64,000 bases of DNA from Perkinsus olseni (Eukaryota > Perkinsozoa > Perkinsida > Perkinsidae): NCBI GenBank assembly GCA_013115135.1, contig JABANP010000105.1, positions 62,001 through 126,000 of the forward strand. The letters are read 5' to 3'. The notes under the pieces are model-generated. The model was given only the letters and a program-made list of their open reading frames with translations, did no database searches and was not told the DNA's origin. Below, one piece after another: positions 1 through 12,300 of this stretch. The translations under genes and the position numbers were made by a program. The stretch's first letter is position 1; each line of letters opens with the position of its first letter.

Positions 1-1365
1 AGTGCGTCCTTCCTGCGTGAGCTAGATGCGGTGTGGTTGGTTGGCAAGAGTCGGCTCATCTTCGAGGCAGGAGCGAACGGTATCACTCAGCAACTATACA
101 ATCTTGGGAGACCTACGTCTAGCAGCAAACCGGTGGACCCTGCCCTGCAAGGTGTAGTCGAGCTCTGCAACTTAGCCCTCAGCACCACGGCCGAATCTAC
201 TTCCACCCCCGTACTTCCTGATGACTTGGCCACTGACATCGTGACTTCCCAGTTTCCCTCCGACCAGTCCAAGGAACTAACCGCGGGTGCTGTGGTGCCT
301 TCTGTGATCCCTACCCACGAGGGGCACGACTCTGACGACTTCACCTGGGATCTCGCCCCTCCGACGCCCCGATCTAAATTGGGTCGTTTCGTCTTGCACG
401 TCCCATGGAAAGGGGATGACAGGCCCACTGGCGGTTATAACTCTACTGCGGCTCGAAGGGCCTTTTCTACGGACGCTCTCCTCTCCGCTAGCGAGAGGAG
501 TGACTACCTTGAAGTTGTCAGGGGCTTGGTCGAGGAAGGGTTCGTCGTGCCTGCCGATGAGGACGTGGTCAGCTACCTGCCGTGCTTCCCCGTTATCCGT
601 AAACAGGCGAAGTCAACCAAGGTGAGGTTGGTGGTCGACCCTTCCGAGGTCCTTAACGACCTCTGCAGAACCGGAGGCCCGCCTTCCGACAAGTACTTTC
701 CGACGACTTTGCTTTGGAACTTGCACATGATGAGGACTGGGAAGCACGTCGTGTTCGGCGACCTCACTAAGGCCTTCCACTGTATCGCCTTAAGGCACGA
801 GGACACCCGCTACTTCGGCATGTACATCGCCGTTAGCAATCAATTGTCTCCGGTCCGGTGGGTGGTCATGAACTTCGGGGGCAACTTCGCCCCGTCGGCG
901 CTGGTGCAGAGTCTACAGAGCTCCGTTGTCTTCATGGACTATGATGATGGGTTCATTACACGAGAAGAAGCCGTGAACTTTGACTCGGTTGTCTCGCAAC
1001 TTATCGACTGTTATGACGGCCTCAAGGTCGCCCTTCACAAGACTCTAGGGCCCGACGACTCGCACAAGAGCACTGTGGCCACGGACTATCAGGAGCCCGT
1101 GTCCAGCCATGTTGGTATCTACGTTGACGACACCCACGCTAGGGGTGAAACCAAGGAAGAGGCGCTGTACTACGCTGACCGTCTTGACTCCGGCTTGGCT
1201 TCGCATGGGTTTGGCTCCAATGCGATTAAGAGACTACTCTCCTGGGCTCATGATCCTTCTACTTACCTTGGGTACTTGTACTCCCACGACTCCCCTGTCC
1301 GTCATCTACGAGCCGGCCGAAGGTCTGTTGTCTTCGAAGGGGTTATCTCGACGTCAGTGCTTTAA
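1..1365 (+). CDS. Retroelement pol, reverse transcriptase portion (partial)
   Basis: This ORF is open at the left edge of the window and ends at a stop at 1,363-1,365. The RT fingers and palm begin about residue 180 (YLPCFPVIRKQAKSTKVRLV), continue through GDLTKAFHCIALRHEDTRYF, which holds the first catalytic aspartate, and reach the GIYVDD catalytic box coded near 1,111-1,128. The roughly 120 residues before the RT are Ser/Thr/Pro-rich and not recognised. After about 1,290 the reading no longer resembles the family, and the family-like sequence continues in the next frame. Product would be a DNA polymerase copying the element's RNA. No ATG start can be assigned because the 5' end is outside the window. 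Confidence 0.8.
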   Translation, partial: SASFLRELDAVWLVGKSRLIFEAGANGITQQLYNLGRPTSSSKPVDPALQGVVELCNLALSTTAESTSTPVLPDDLATDIVTSQFPSDQSKELTAGAVVPSVIPTHEGHDSDDFTWDLAPPTPRSKLGRFVLHVPWKGDDRPTGGYNSTAARRAFSTDALLSASERSDYLEVVRGLVEEGFVVPADEDVVSYLPCFPVIRKQAKSTKVRLVVDPSEVLNDLCRTGGPPSDKYFPTTLLWNLHMMRTGKHVVFGDLTKAFHCIALRHEDTRYFGMYIAVSNQLSPVRWVVMNFGGNFAPSALVQSLQSSVVFMDYDDGFITREEAVNFDSVVSQLIDCYDGLKVALHKTLGPDDSHKSTVATDYQEPVSSHVGIYVDDTHARGETKEEALYYADRLDSGLASHGFGSNAIKRLLSWAHDPSTYLGYLYSHDSPVRHLRAGRRSVVFEGVISTSVL

Positions 1366-3820
1366 GATCGCCATGGCCTTCTACGACCCGTTGGGACTCG
1401 GTGTGGAGTACGCTGTCGCTCTTCGAGCTATGGTTAGAGAAGCCTGCAGCAGTTCCGTCGGGTGGGACGATTTGGTCGAGTCTTCCCTCGCTGCTAAGCT
1501 GGTGACCCTAGCCATCGGAATCAAGGCGTCAGCTCCCACAACCACGTCGCGCCCGAGGTACGTTGACCTGTCGGTCATCCACTGTTTTTGTGATGCTTCG
1601 GGAGATGCGTCATCGGTGTCCTTCTATGACGCCTCCTTCAACCGCATTTATGCGATGAGTCACTTGTGGACTGTGGCTCAACAGCGGTGGTCGATACCAA
1701 AGAAGGAGTGTGTGAGCCTTTGTGATGCAGTACACTTGGTTTCTGAGTACGTTACCCAGGTGGCTAAGCTCTCTCGTCGAGACCTGTCAACGGTGGTTCA
1801 GAAGGTTTACTTCTACACGGACTCAGAGGTCTCCATCTACCGGTTGAGAAGAAAGGCATCAGGGCTCAGACTTAAGCTCATCACTCCCCTGGAGTCTCGC
1901 CGCCTCCAGGACACGGCCGAAGTTCTCCGTAAGTTGGTGGAGTCCAAAGTCGACCTACGTGTACTCCATGTGCCCGGTACCCTCAACCCCGCCGATGCTG
2001 GAAGTCGTCCATTGACCTCTGGGGAGTTACCAGTCATCCCCTCTCCGGACGAGGTTAAGGAGGCCTCGAAGGCCGCGGTTATTGGGGATTTTACCTATGT
2101 ACCTACGTCGACTTCTCCCTTGTCGCCGACAGATCAGCCAGCCGAAGATGACTGCAGAGTTTGTGCCCCCATTGAAGTTGACACCCGCAATTCCGACCCT
2201 CGTGTACAAGACTTGGCTAACTTCTTCGACGAGTCTACCATCAAGGATCTTCAACAACGACATCTCAAGACTAGGGCTATCATTGCTACTTTGCGAGCTG
2301 GTCCGGACAACGAGAAGGCTCCTAACTTGCGGTGTTATTGTCTGGTCGACGGCGTGTTGCACTACACTGGTGTCACCAGTTTAGTCAACGACAGGACGAG
2401 GGCAGAGGTCTCCTTACCAGTGCTACCGGTTTGTAAGGAAGTCTTGACGCTGCTGCGAGATCTACATCACTCATTGGGGCATGTCTCAGCCAGCAAAGTT
2501 CTCAGCCTTTATCAAGCTCACTACTACACGCCGAAGATTAGAAGTCATCTCCGCCGCCTGGTAGCCCATTGCCGCCCTTGCCAGCTGTCCCGGTGCGGGA
2601 GAGCCTACCGCAGCAAGAATGCTGTAACTCGGCCTGTAGGTATGAGCTTTGACGTGGGTCAGGTCAGGGTCGTCGATTATCAAGGACCTCTCTATGACCG
2701 AGGGGAGAAAAGGTGGGTCTTAACTCTCCTCGACCCCGTGAGCTTCAACCTGGACTACCGTGTGGTCGATGCCCCCAACATCGACAATACTCTGGACGCC
2801 TTGTCCCACAACTTCGCCACCATGGGCACCCCGTCTGTACTAGTGAGCGACCCTGGAGTGGTCTTCACCAGTGAGAAGTATCTGTCGTTCTGTCGCAAGT
2901 GGTCTGTGGCAAACTGCTGGTTACCTCGAGAGGCCAGGAGCTATGGAGGGTTCCACGAGCGTTTTCATGGTTTGTTATTACAACAGATACGCTGTCGACT
3001 CCGTGAAGAAGAAGGCAACCCCGATCCTACTCCCTTGGCGACTATCGTTGCGGATAGCGTTGGTGCCTTGAACAAGATCCCTCTAGATTCTCTTGGTGGC
3101 CTCTCGGCTCACGAGTTGCACTTTTGTCGACGTCCGAGGTATCCAGGAGCTCCCTCTTCTGATATTAACTACCAGGTGACTATTGACAAGTTGCAGCAGT
3201 GGCTACCCTCTGTATCGTTGACCGATCCCCAGAAGGAGTACCTAAGGGAAGACCTAAGGACTATGGCTGACGAGGTAGCTGCCAGGCGTTGTGACTCCAT
3301 GAAGGATTTTTGGTTGTTGTGGCTCGAACGGTCCGACCGTATTCGTCAGAGGGTCTCCAAGCTACCGATGCCTAGAAGCCAACGTCTAGACCACCAAGTC
3401 GGAGATCTGGTATGGAGGTTCCGTCGCGGGTCTATGAAACAGGCTTCCTCGTGGGTAGGGCCGTACAGGGTGACGGCAGCGTCTGACGCCGGTACGGTTT
3501 ACTACCTGTCTACCCCGGAAGGTAAGCCTCTAAGATATTCAGAGACGTTCTTCAACCTCAAGCCCTATGTACCTTCTGAGGACTTCATCGACTCCTACCA
3601 GGAATCTGAAGCTGCCGACGACGATATCCTTATGGCCGACCCCCACGAGGTTGCTGAGAACATGGTCAACCCTGATGCTGTTATCGACGAGGCTCCCTCA
3701 GTGCCTGCTGCTCCCGGGGAGGACGTCGCCCAGGAGCTTACTGACGATATCATTATTCAAGATTTACTGGATGAGCACCTCCTGGCCGAGATCAGAGGAG
3801 CTGAGGATTATGATAATTGA
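1297..3820 (+). CDS. Retroelement pol, RNase H and integrase portion
   Basis: Family-like reading begins about 1,297 in the +2 frame and ends at a TGA at 3,818-3,820. RNase H is seen as FCDASGDASSVSFYDASFNR with YFYTDSEVSIYRL and HVPGTLNPADAGSRP. The integrase zinc-binding segment is H..LGH followed by C..C (HHSLGHVSASKVLSLYQ, then HCRPCQLSRC). The catalytic core shows the expected acidic residues in VVDYQGPL, LVSDPGVVFTS and GGFHERFHG. A chromodomain-like GPY motif (SSWVGPYRV) follows, and the C-terminus is acidic. The frame is continuous with the RT ORF through a +1 step. It could be a separate pol polypeptide, a +1 frameshift product or a decayed copy with one indel. Confidence 0.8.
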
Positions 3821-4430
3821 TGAAGTATCCTTTCATTCATTTTCGTATATTCATGCATTTTTATTTTTACCCGCGCATGCCATGGGGTAGTACCTCCGGT
3901 ACTAGGTTCTATGGTGTGTCGATCACCCCCTAAGGGAGATCGAGGTGGGCGAGCGCTCCTTACTTGTCTGTGACCGTCACAACCGTGACGTTTAGCTACG
4001 TCACGTATCTAGCCGTTTTATTGTGTCGCGCCTAGCGTGAGATACTATTGGTTAGAACTGTTGCTGTGAAGCAGATAGTTTTTTTAGAGCCCCCCCGCTC
4101 GTGACTCTATACCCCCCGTCTACTCGTCTATTCCGTCATCGTCTCAAGACCGTCCCCGACTTTGAGTTCAGCAGTTCCGTCCGACAAGAAGCTATAGTTA
4201 TTTTGGCCTATCGATCAAGTCCCCTGCACGTACGACATAGTGCGTCTGCGTGCTAGTGTACGCAGACACAAAGGGAGGGAGTAGGACCCTTCCAACGCAT
4301 TACGTTGTGTTGAATAGAATAGAATAGTAGGTAGAATAGTATAACGAAGGGAGAGTTGTGCTAGGGAGCACAACTAGCAATTCCTCACTAACAAGAAACA
4401 GGTGGCGCGAAACTCTTCGCCATCAACGCT
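3821..4430 (+). other. Retroelement 3' noncoding region, probable 3' LTR
   Basis: No ORF of note. A purine-rich stretch lies near 3,930-3,952, and a hairpin (TTGTGCTAGGGAGCACAA) lies at about 4,357-4,375 after a short ATAGA-rich run. An LTR is expected here from position alone, but its ends cannot be fixed because the 5' copy is outside the window. Confidence 0.35.
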
Positions 4431-4600
4431 AGGTGTCAGTCAAGGTGCATCTGTAAACGAAGAGCTGTTTGTTGCAGCGATTCTGAAATTGTAAACACCA
4501 AGCTCAATCCTCGGACGCTCAGGAGAGGTATCATCCACATCCCACCTTCTACGTCGGAAAACCAGTGAGGTAAACACGTCTTGTGTCACCAACACAAGTT

Positions 4601-4690
4601 GTGTGTGTGAGTTCATAGTCCAACGCCGATTGCCAATGTGCACAGTTGGGGACTCTCTGTAGCGTTGACATGCAACGCAATCAGACAGAT
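4601..4690 (-). repeat. Dispersed repeat family 2, copy 1
   Basis: Read on the minus strand this closely matches 59,480-59,580 and more loosely 42,240-42,310. The best conserved core is at 4,601-4,628 (minus), 42,283-42,310 and 59,552-59,580, containing GGCGTTGGACTATGAA. The stretch 4,440-5,113 otherwise holds no gene I can support. Confidence 0.6.
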
Positions 4691-5113
4691 TCTCAAGAAG
4701 CTTTCCTTAGGGGTTTATTCAACCAGACAAGCTTTCTTCCCTCCTAGCAGGACTCTGGTGCGTCTTGCACATAGCGGGAGTGAATCGCCTTCGGGATCGC
4801 TTCTAAACATACCGATATTCTCTTTGTCGTTTAGAACAACTTTCGTGTTGGTACTCGACAAATTCGAGGGAAAAAGTATCCAACACTCACTTGTAGCCAC
4901 TCACTGCCCCACCCAAAAAGAAAACACAACAGGTCTCTCGAGATTCATGTAAGTAATGAAGATTACTTCATACTTTCATATCAGTACTCCGTCGTCTTGA
5001 ACTACTCTCACTGAGAGAGATCATCATCAGCAGATTATAAAGAAAAAACTCCTCGTTTACTGGAGCCTTGCATGCAATTATATAAAGTCAGTTAAATGGC
5101 CGCTGAGGACAGA

Positions 5114-6206
5114 TCACAGGATGGACACCTCAGACATTCGCGGTTTCCTCATCTTCTCAGGTTTCACCAGTGAGGGGAGGCGTAGCGTCGGCAGGACGAA
5201 ACCGCGGGTGCGGTAAAAGCGCCACCTGAGGAGGGACGAATTGCGCAATGCTATCAAGAGACGCTCTCACAGGAAGAAGCATGCAACGGCGATGATGATG
5301 ACCACCAGGAGGATTGCGATCACAAGGCCGCCGCTGCCGCCCGACCCGCCATCGCTAGAGGCCAACTCTCCCTGATGCAACAAATCATCACGAGAGAGTT
5401 GTGATGAGAAACTGCGATGCTTACCATGCTGTCATCTCCCTCGGGAACGGACGAAATGAGAGCACTGCAAGGACTGAGATGAAAGAAACATTCAAAGAAC
5501 GACGACCGAATCGCCCGTCCTACTCAGAGCCAACCGTCTCCCAGCCGTCGTCGCACACGCAGTCCTCGTCAGCAGGAGACCAAGCACCGTGCTCACCGCA
5601 ATCACCAATACCTGACAAGTGAATTCACAGCAAACGCCTCTGAGAGTCCTTACTGGGTGAACCCGTCGGAACTCCGATTCTAGGATCCCCATTCTCAACG
5701 GTGAACTCAACCGGCGTGTCACCGGGACCGGACGAGCTTGTCGTAGATTCACTGGCGCCGAGACCCGTAGTAGACTCGGTCGTTGCAGGCGTCATAGTCG
5801 TGGAAACTGTCACTTCGGACGTAGAAGAGGCCTCAGAAAACAGCGACGTCGTTGGTGATGGGCATATACATTTGCTTCCTCTCCCGGCGGTTACCACAGC
5901 GGTAGTAGTGGACGTGCTAATAGTAGTTGTAACCAAGTCAGTAGTTGACGTCGGTTCGGTAGCCGCAACAGTAGTGGTCCGGACAGATCTAATAAAAGCA
6001 GTCGTTGTAGTCGACGTGGTGGTCGTTGTCGTCGTAGTAGTAGTAGTGGTAGACGTTGTCGTCGTCGTGGTGGTAGTAGTAGTTGTTGTCGTGGGATACT
6101 TCAAGTCCGTCCACTCTTCGTAAGACACTTGACGAGGGGTGATGATGACCGTCTCTTCTGGACAAGCCCTGAGACACATCACTAAGACAGCCCACAGAAC
6201 AATCAA
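5114..6206 (-). CDS. Mucin-like, EGF-like type I membrane protein
   Basis: Five exons read on the minus strand: 6206-5654, 5611-5524, 5473-5425, 5371-5271 and 5225-5114; all joins keep phase and use GT-AG. The N-terminus has a hydrophobic signal-peptide core (LIVLWAVLVMCL). It is followed by long threonine runs interrupted by serine, then a Ser/Thr-rich stalk expected to be O-glycosylated, then a short EGF-like cysteine segment (DCGEHGAWSPADEDCVCDDG). Next come a Gly/Ser linker and one membrane span (LVIAILLVVIIIAVACFFL). A basic cytoplasmic tail of about 36 residues ends at the stop. The ATG is not found: the frame is closed by TAG just before 6,206, so an upstream exon must supply it. The probable role is a cell-surface or wall protein. 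The threonine tract is GT/AC-rich and likely length-variable. Confidence 0.75.
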
Positions 6207-6612
6207 CTACTCTACCTCATCTTTAAAGACGTATCATGCGGAGAAGTCCGGTAAAACCCCGGCAGGCACCAACAGGTTTGGTAGTCCGCGTACCAATTAT
6301 AAGTGCACCAGGACGGCGGGCTCTCATCAGGGTACCCTAAAACGACCAAATCTCATCCACTGTGGATGAGCTTGCCGTACATCTAGCGGTATGATGGGCG
6401 ACGCCATCAGCTGGGCAATCGTCAACCAAGGAAGGCCCATGAGGAGGGAGCAAGACCGATTCCGGCGTTTTCTCGTAACATCTGAAGGCGGCATGCAAAT
6501 TTCGTCTGCGCTGCGGACGCTACAGCCAATCTCGATTCTTCCTGCCATGATCGTTGCCCTTGTCATTGGGATCGAGGATGCAACCTGAAAAACCCCATGA
6601 ACTCACACGCTA
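6207..6612. other. Intergenic, no supported gene
   Basis: A plus-strand ORF (6,391-6,588) and a longer antisense ORF (6,566-6,327) overlap here; neither has a recognisable motif or convincing splice context. The missing first exon of the mucin-like gene should lie in this stretch. Confidence 0.4.
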
Positions 6613-7069
6613 TCAAACAGGTTTTTTCTTACTGTATTTCGAAGGAGCGTCTTTATAGCCCTTGTCATCTTGCTGCTTCTCATGCAAACGAACACAAAAC
6701 CTGAAAATGCAAAAACTCTCGGCCACCGCGCCTGCACGGACAATGACACCGAAATAGACTTACTCTTTGATCTCCTTCTTACGAGACCCGTAAACGACGG
6801 CATCTTTCCATTTGCCAGAGCACTTGAACTTCCCAGGCTTCTCGAAACGGCCTCTTCCGTTGGCGTAGACATCCCACTTGAAACCTTTGAGCTCGGTGAG
6901 GATCTTAATTCGCCCTGAAAACAATCAGCATCACCGCTGGGTCGACGCAAGATCTACCGAAAGCACAATACTTACAGGCGCTCCTGTTGTCTTTGGGTAA
7001 CTTCGTTCCGGTCGGCATCAATGGCGACAGCAATAGCATGGCGGAAACAGTAGACGAGAGAAGATGCAT
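6613..7069 (-). CDS. Small secreted basic protein
   Basis: Three exons on the minus strand (7069-6976, 6914-6764, 6700-6613) give 110 residues with exact phase. The start ATG at 7,069 yields a signal-peptide-like N-terminus (MHLLSSTVSAMLLLSPL). The mature part is rich in Lys and aromatic residues (GFKWDVYANGRGRFEKPGKF) and ends in a Lys-rich tail (SKYSKKKPV). I do not recognise the family. The introns (61 and 63 nt) have GTAAGT donors. Export with a strongly basic mature chain fits a secreted binding protein or effector, but this is only inference from composition. Confidence 0.65.
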
Positions 7070-9300
7070 TGCTTGAGAGACGGAGCAAATCAACTGCTGT
7101 GGAATGAGAAAGAGAATCCCAAAGCTACAAAACCCTTTAAAAACGTCAAGTGAGCACAAGCCTGGGGCTCAATGAGCACTACTCATGTATGCAAAGCTAC
7201 AAATGTGTTCCTGTGAAGTTGAATGATAGATCTGACACATGTCCGGAGGCTAAGCGCTTCTGAAAGACCGTTTCGAAACGAAACGAAACGGTCGAGTAGG
7301 AAACGGCCTCTGCGAAACGCCCGGCAGCGGAACTCAAAACTTTCTTAGAGTGGTCATAATCTCAGCCTGAGCCCTACATTCAGCGCTCAAGATAACCATC
7401 CTTCTTGAAACGAGATATATCGATGCTGTTTGGCTAAGCCGGTTCTCGGCGTCTGGCCTAAATCTCGCACACGCCGCAAAACTCGAATAGCGTCTCGTGG
7501 TATTGCACAGCAACCAACCAACTTTACAGGTATTATCCGCTCAGTCGGATTCGCCACACGCGTATCTATGCTCGCGGGGAAACACTGAGGGGGGCTACGA
7601 AAGAGAACTCCAGCGAAGCCGCGGGAGGCACTTCACAGTAGAGAAAAACTAGGGCGCTACTGCTCTCGGGCAAGCCCCTGCAATCATAGTTTCTAGCCTG
7701 TCATTGCACTTGTGACTACATCGAAACAGCCTGTTTCGCTATTGCGCCTGGCAGATGACCTGGTCTTCAACAGGTCTTCACCGCCCTGTTTCAAACAGGG
7801 TGGTGATTACAATATTCTATCCATGCCCTCGCGGCTAATTTCGAGATTACTCGTTCACGCACCGCTACTGCTTTTTTCTAGAGGGATCGGGGTTGCAGTT
7901 CAGTAAGAAATTAACAGCAATCTAAGTTCGTCTTACAGACTAAGAATAGCTTCCTTCGCTCTGCTCCGTGACGGCAACTGGCTCAACGCAACAGCTGGTT
8001 TCTGGCAAAGTAGGGAATGGGTGAGCACTGCCCACTCTCCCGCATCAAACCATCATCGACATGGACAGTATAATGAATTGCGAGATAATAAACAACTCAC
8101 ATGGAACGGTAAAGAGCCCCAGTGACCGGGAGCATCATGCGATGGGCGCACGCTGTGATGATACAGTCGACCGGCGTCGTCTCATTCCCCCGATTCTCAC
8201 TAACACAGTCACGACGTAGACGTAGAGTGACGCCGCCCATCATCCCAACTGGCTGATCCCGAAACTCTACGCGACATGGCTCAACCGAAGACGCCAACGG
8301 CTAGGGGGTTCCGTGATGGAACTTCCATCGCGCACACCCTCTAGCGTCGCCAACCCAAATTTGTTCGCTTGCTACGCGATCGCACTGTATTAGTTGGGTG
8401 CAAGTCCTTATTTACATTTACTGCACTGCGGGCCACAGAATCGAGAGCTCAACCGGACTTCTCCGTCGATTGCTATGAACCATTCGAAAACAGCATAGCC
8501 GCGCACATTGCGGAATTGCAAGAGAAACTTACCGACAGGCTCAATCCTTTCTCGTTTTAGAGGAATACTTTCCCCAGGCGACAGCACTCCCACGACACAT
8601 CAGATTGGAGGTGATTGAGACACTGGCATTCTCTCCGTTAATGGCCGCTCGGGCACGGCATCTTCCCACAACGTTGAAAAGTAAAAACTCACAGCGCTTC
8701 GGCGACGGAGTTCGCTTCGCTCGTGACCCCCCAAGACTGAGTAAGTTGACAGAGGTGCAACAGGCGATTTCGAGCGCACAGATCCCAGTTGGGTAACGTG
8801 ACTCGGCAAGTAGGGAAGCCAACGCACTTCTTCTGAGCGAGCGCCGCTTCGTCCTATTCAAACGTATCATTCATCCGATAGCTCTTTCGCCTCATCGTAT
8901 CGTTGTATGACGAAACGGAAACATTCGCGTTGCCCCAGCGTTGAAACAGACCAGGCTACGACCGACAAACGCAAGACCACTGCACTGTTCTTATCACAAT
9001 TCATTGTATCCATTGGCTGTCCCTTTCACACAATAGCTATAGTAGTTGGCCGCCTAGCGCGACGTATATTCGCGCTTCCCTTCCAGGATAGTATTTCCGT
9101 TGTATTGAGTTCTGATCCTGCACCACCGCACTCGATTTGGCAATAACGCAAAGATCAGAGAACGTTCCCGAATCTCTCAACTCAAGGACCAGGTTTTCCG
9201 GACGAAAAGCCATCACATGTCGATTCAATCAGCAATATCTTTGGCCTGATCGAGCAGCACACTGGAGTTTCGAAGAGAAGGGCTTCCCTCTCGCCGGGCG
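7070..9300. other. Region without a resolved gene; possible minus-strand exons
   Basis: The best coding candidate is on the minus strand at about 8,290-8,102 (VEFRDQPVGMMGGVTLRLRR ... ending at a GTGAGT donor). A second candidate is the 8,870-8,690 stretch, which ends at GTGAGT. They could belong to one gene, but phases could not be matched. Around 7,264-7,290 there are several tandem GAAACG units, and 7,727-7,802 has palindromic GAAACAG/CTGTTTC pieces. Confidence 0.3.
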
Positions 9301-9304
9301 TCAA

Positions 9305-12300
9305 TTAAAAACAACAAATCTTCGACGAGTACAGAGAAGTCCGCATCGACACGTTACCAATGGCCTCACCTGAGCTGGCGGAAACAGTAGACCAGGATTC
9401 GACCGGCAAACACTGATCAAGTCCTGGAACTGGATACGCTCTTCTCGCGTCGCATTCGGGCCTGCTGCAGCGAGTACCGCGCGAACTCGGCGATTCAAGT
9501 TTGACTTTCTCGAACCTGCTGGAGCGAAAGTCGACGATGGCTCTACGTATATCGGCCACGCTAGCGCGGGATTTCTGAAGAAACTCAAAGGAAGAAAAAA
9601 CAGAGTCAAACAGAGTGGAGAAGGTCGTCCAATGTCTCAATAAATAGATAGAACAAAAAATTCCCAATCACAAGAAAAAAAATCCTCCCGGAAAAGCTGG
9701 TCACGATTTCTCAAAACCTCCGTTCGCGTCTGCTAACCAACCCGTCATCACGAGTGGTCGCTTTCCAGTGGCCCAAGCGAATTGTCGGGCAATTCGGGCA
9801 TTACTATTGCCCTCTACAGCCCGTGCTATGGCGAATTTCGCAAAGCGAAGTCACTATTACGATGTACTCGAACCTACTTTTCTTGCGGTCACAACAAACT
9901 AGCTGAGAGCATGGATCTGACAGCTTACCACGTGAGCACGCGAGATTAGCGCGAATTATTTTCTCCAGTTCTTCCTTGCCGATCGAACCGGATGCATCCT
10001 CATCGAAGAGCATGAAAGCAAATCTCATCCTTTCGATCCTGAAAAGCCGAATCGCCATTCTCTACCGTTGAGCGGAGCTGAACCGTGAGACAGCTTTTTT
10101 CTCTGATTTCGAGCTGCATCTCAGACCGAAGGATGAGGGGAATATTCCGTAGCGCAATCGATTGTGGTGTTTGTGGGCGATAGTGTGTGAACTGTCCCAT
10201 ATGAGCCCCGCTCTCTCTGTATACGCGAGCCAGTAGGTAGCTTAGTACGCTGAGGCGCTCGTAGTAGCTAAGTTCCGTCGTATATTCCCAAGTTCCTCAC
10301 TGAACTAGTTGGTTGTTGTGTCATCACCACTATATGTCATGTCCCTGGTTTACGAAATGGCGTGAACCAAAATTTCGTAATTTTGCTAGCTTAATTAATA
10401 GTTAATTTTAACTATTAATTATTATTATTATTAATTATAATAATTTTAACTATTGACTATTTAACTAGTTAATTTTGCTAGCGTAATTTTTTAAATGGCC
10501 TATGAGAGGTGTGTAGATCTTGGGTTCTTCAATGACCTCAGGCTCGCTTGCGTTTGGCATTACGCATCTTGGTTTGTAGAAGACAGTTCCTGTCAGAAGT
10601 CGACCTAACTGCTTTGAGATTTTTAACTTTGATAAAGTCGATTACTAATCGACTTTATCAATGTTAAAAATCTTTTTTTTCGCGGAAACCCCACGCGGTT
10701 TTCGGGTTTTATCTAAGTGAAATTCGAGATGTGGTTTTTCGCTAGCGTTTTCCACTACTCGGGCGCATCCCCATTGCAGCATACACCTGTCTTTTCCTGT
10801 GCGATTCAAAATCCCGACCATCAGACTCTATCACAGTGCTATTGCCTAACAACTTCGCGCGCGTAATGTAGTAAGCTATCACCTAAGCACATCCGATGAA
10901 CGGTGTCGAGTGTTGAAACGTTCACATGCGGAAGGTTGCTCACCCAGTTATGCTTGTGAAGTTGCACATGCCGACCAAAAACTCCCGGACATCCACCGAC
11001 CCACTCTCCTCGTTGTCGAATAATTTGAATATCGCCTCCATCTGGCCACTACCATCACGTTCGAGGATCTGAATTAGATCATCTGACGCAACGATGATGG
11101 TAAAGTGGCCTCATTTTTGCATGTGGCGCAGTGGCCTCTTCATTTTTGCATGTGGCATAGTGGCCTCGTTTTTGTATGTAACATTTTCCTCGTTAATACA
11201 GACTGTAAAACAGAAATCTTCACCGAGTCTGAAATCGCGGAAAATTCTCAGTCGTATAGTCCTTCAGTTTTGGTAATTTATCGCAATTTCCGATCGCAAA
11301 AATGGGTCACCCGCGTGACACTGCATTCCACCATACCTGGCAGAACTGTGCATAGTCGATGACGCCCGTTCGGCGTATGTCAACTGCCTTAAAGCGTCTA
11401 AATAGACGTTTCACGAAATCGCCCTTCAATTCACCGCCGTTCTGATCTGTGAGTTCGCGCATCTGATTCGGCGAAAGCGTCAAGGCTGTCGCACTGCCAC
11501 GAGGCGAACCCGCCAGCTTACAAAATCGGCTGTCGACGCGTCGAATCGCTCGCTCATCTCAATTGAGCTCGCACGCAGATTTCCAAAACTCTGCTCTTGC
11601 TCCTCATTGTCTATGCCCGACATCGCAGCCAGCGGCGGAAGATCTTCCTTCGTGAGTTTCCCGACAAAGGTGGGTTGCCGCTGCACCCGGCCAGACTTCT
11701 TCGATTTGCCGCCTTTATTGGTTGCTGCATCATTCTGAACAACCTCGTGCTGCGATCAACACTAATGGTGGAATGTAATTCGCATAATGTTGTTTGCCCC
11801 GCCATGACGAGCGGAGCTCACGATTAACCAAGTCGGGCGAAACCTCGAAGTCACAGAGCAGTCAAGTGCACAAAATTAACCTTACCACAACTCTCGCTTC
11901 TGTTCAACGCTCGAACCAAGAATCCCCTCCCTAGTCGATATTTATGCAGTACATCAGATACAGTAACAAAAGAGTCTTCCAAGAAGCCTCCAGAGCAACG
12001 TCAACAGGCACTCATTAGTCGCGATGAAGCCACCAACTTAGCGAGAGGTGTCCTCGTACGCAATTTGCCGCTGACCTTGAAGTTTTGCGTTGCGCCTTTC
12101 CGAGTGCCGAAGGCTGTTGCCACGGCAGCCTTGTTCTCGACCTGTTGTCTGTGGTAACTTCTCGCCAACTCCTCCTTGCGGTTCTGCTCCGCCAAAAGCC
12201 TGATCGTTTCATACTTTCGTTGATACCTTGTTGCGCCATTCGGGTTTATCGGGTGACACACGACGCGACACACAGGCAAAGGTGTGTTAGGCCATGTATT

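Larger units (their letters stand above)
1..3820 (+). mobile_element. BEL/Pao-like LTR retrotransposon, 5' part outside window
   Basis: The first 3.8 kb carry the pol region of a retroelement in the order reverse transcriptase, RNase H, integrase. The frame is open from base 1, so gag, protease and the 5' LTR lie to the left of the window. The block linking RT to RNase H (FYDPLGLGVEYAVALRAMVR) and the HVPGTLNPADAGSRP motif are typical of BEL/Pao elements rather than Ty1/copia. A frame change near 1,290 splits pol into two ORFs. The element is otherwise free of stops in both ORFs, so it is either young or its frame change is programmed. Confidence 0.85.

Noticed and set aside
3880..4430. Exact LTR boundaries
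   Set aside because: The 5' LTR is outside the window, so TG...CA ends cannot be verified.
5701..6123. Plus-strand Val-rich ORF
   Set aside because: It is the antisense of the poly-Thr tract; the minus strand has signal peptide, EGF-like segment, membrane span and matched introns.
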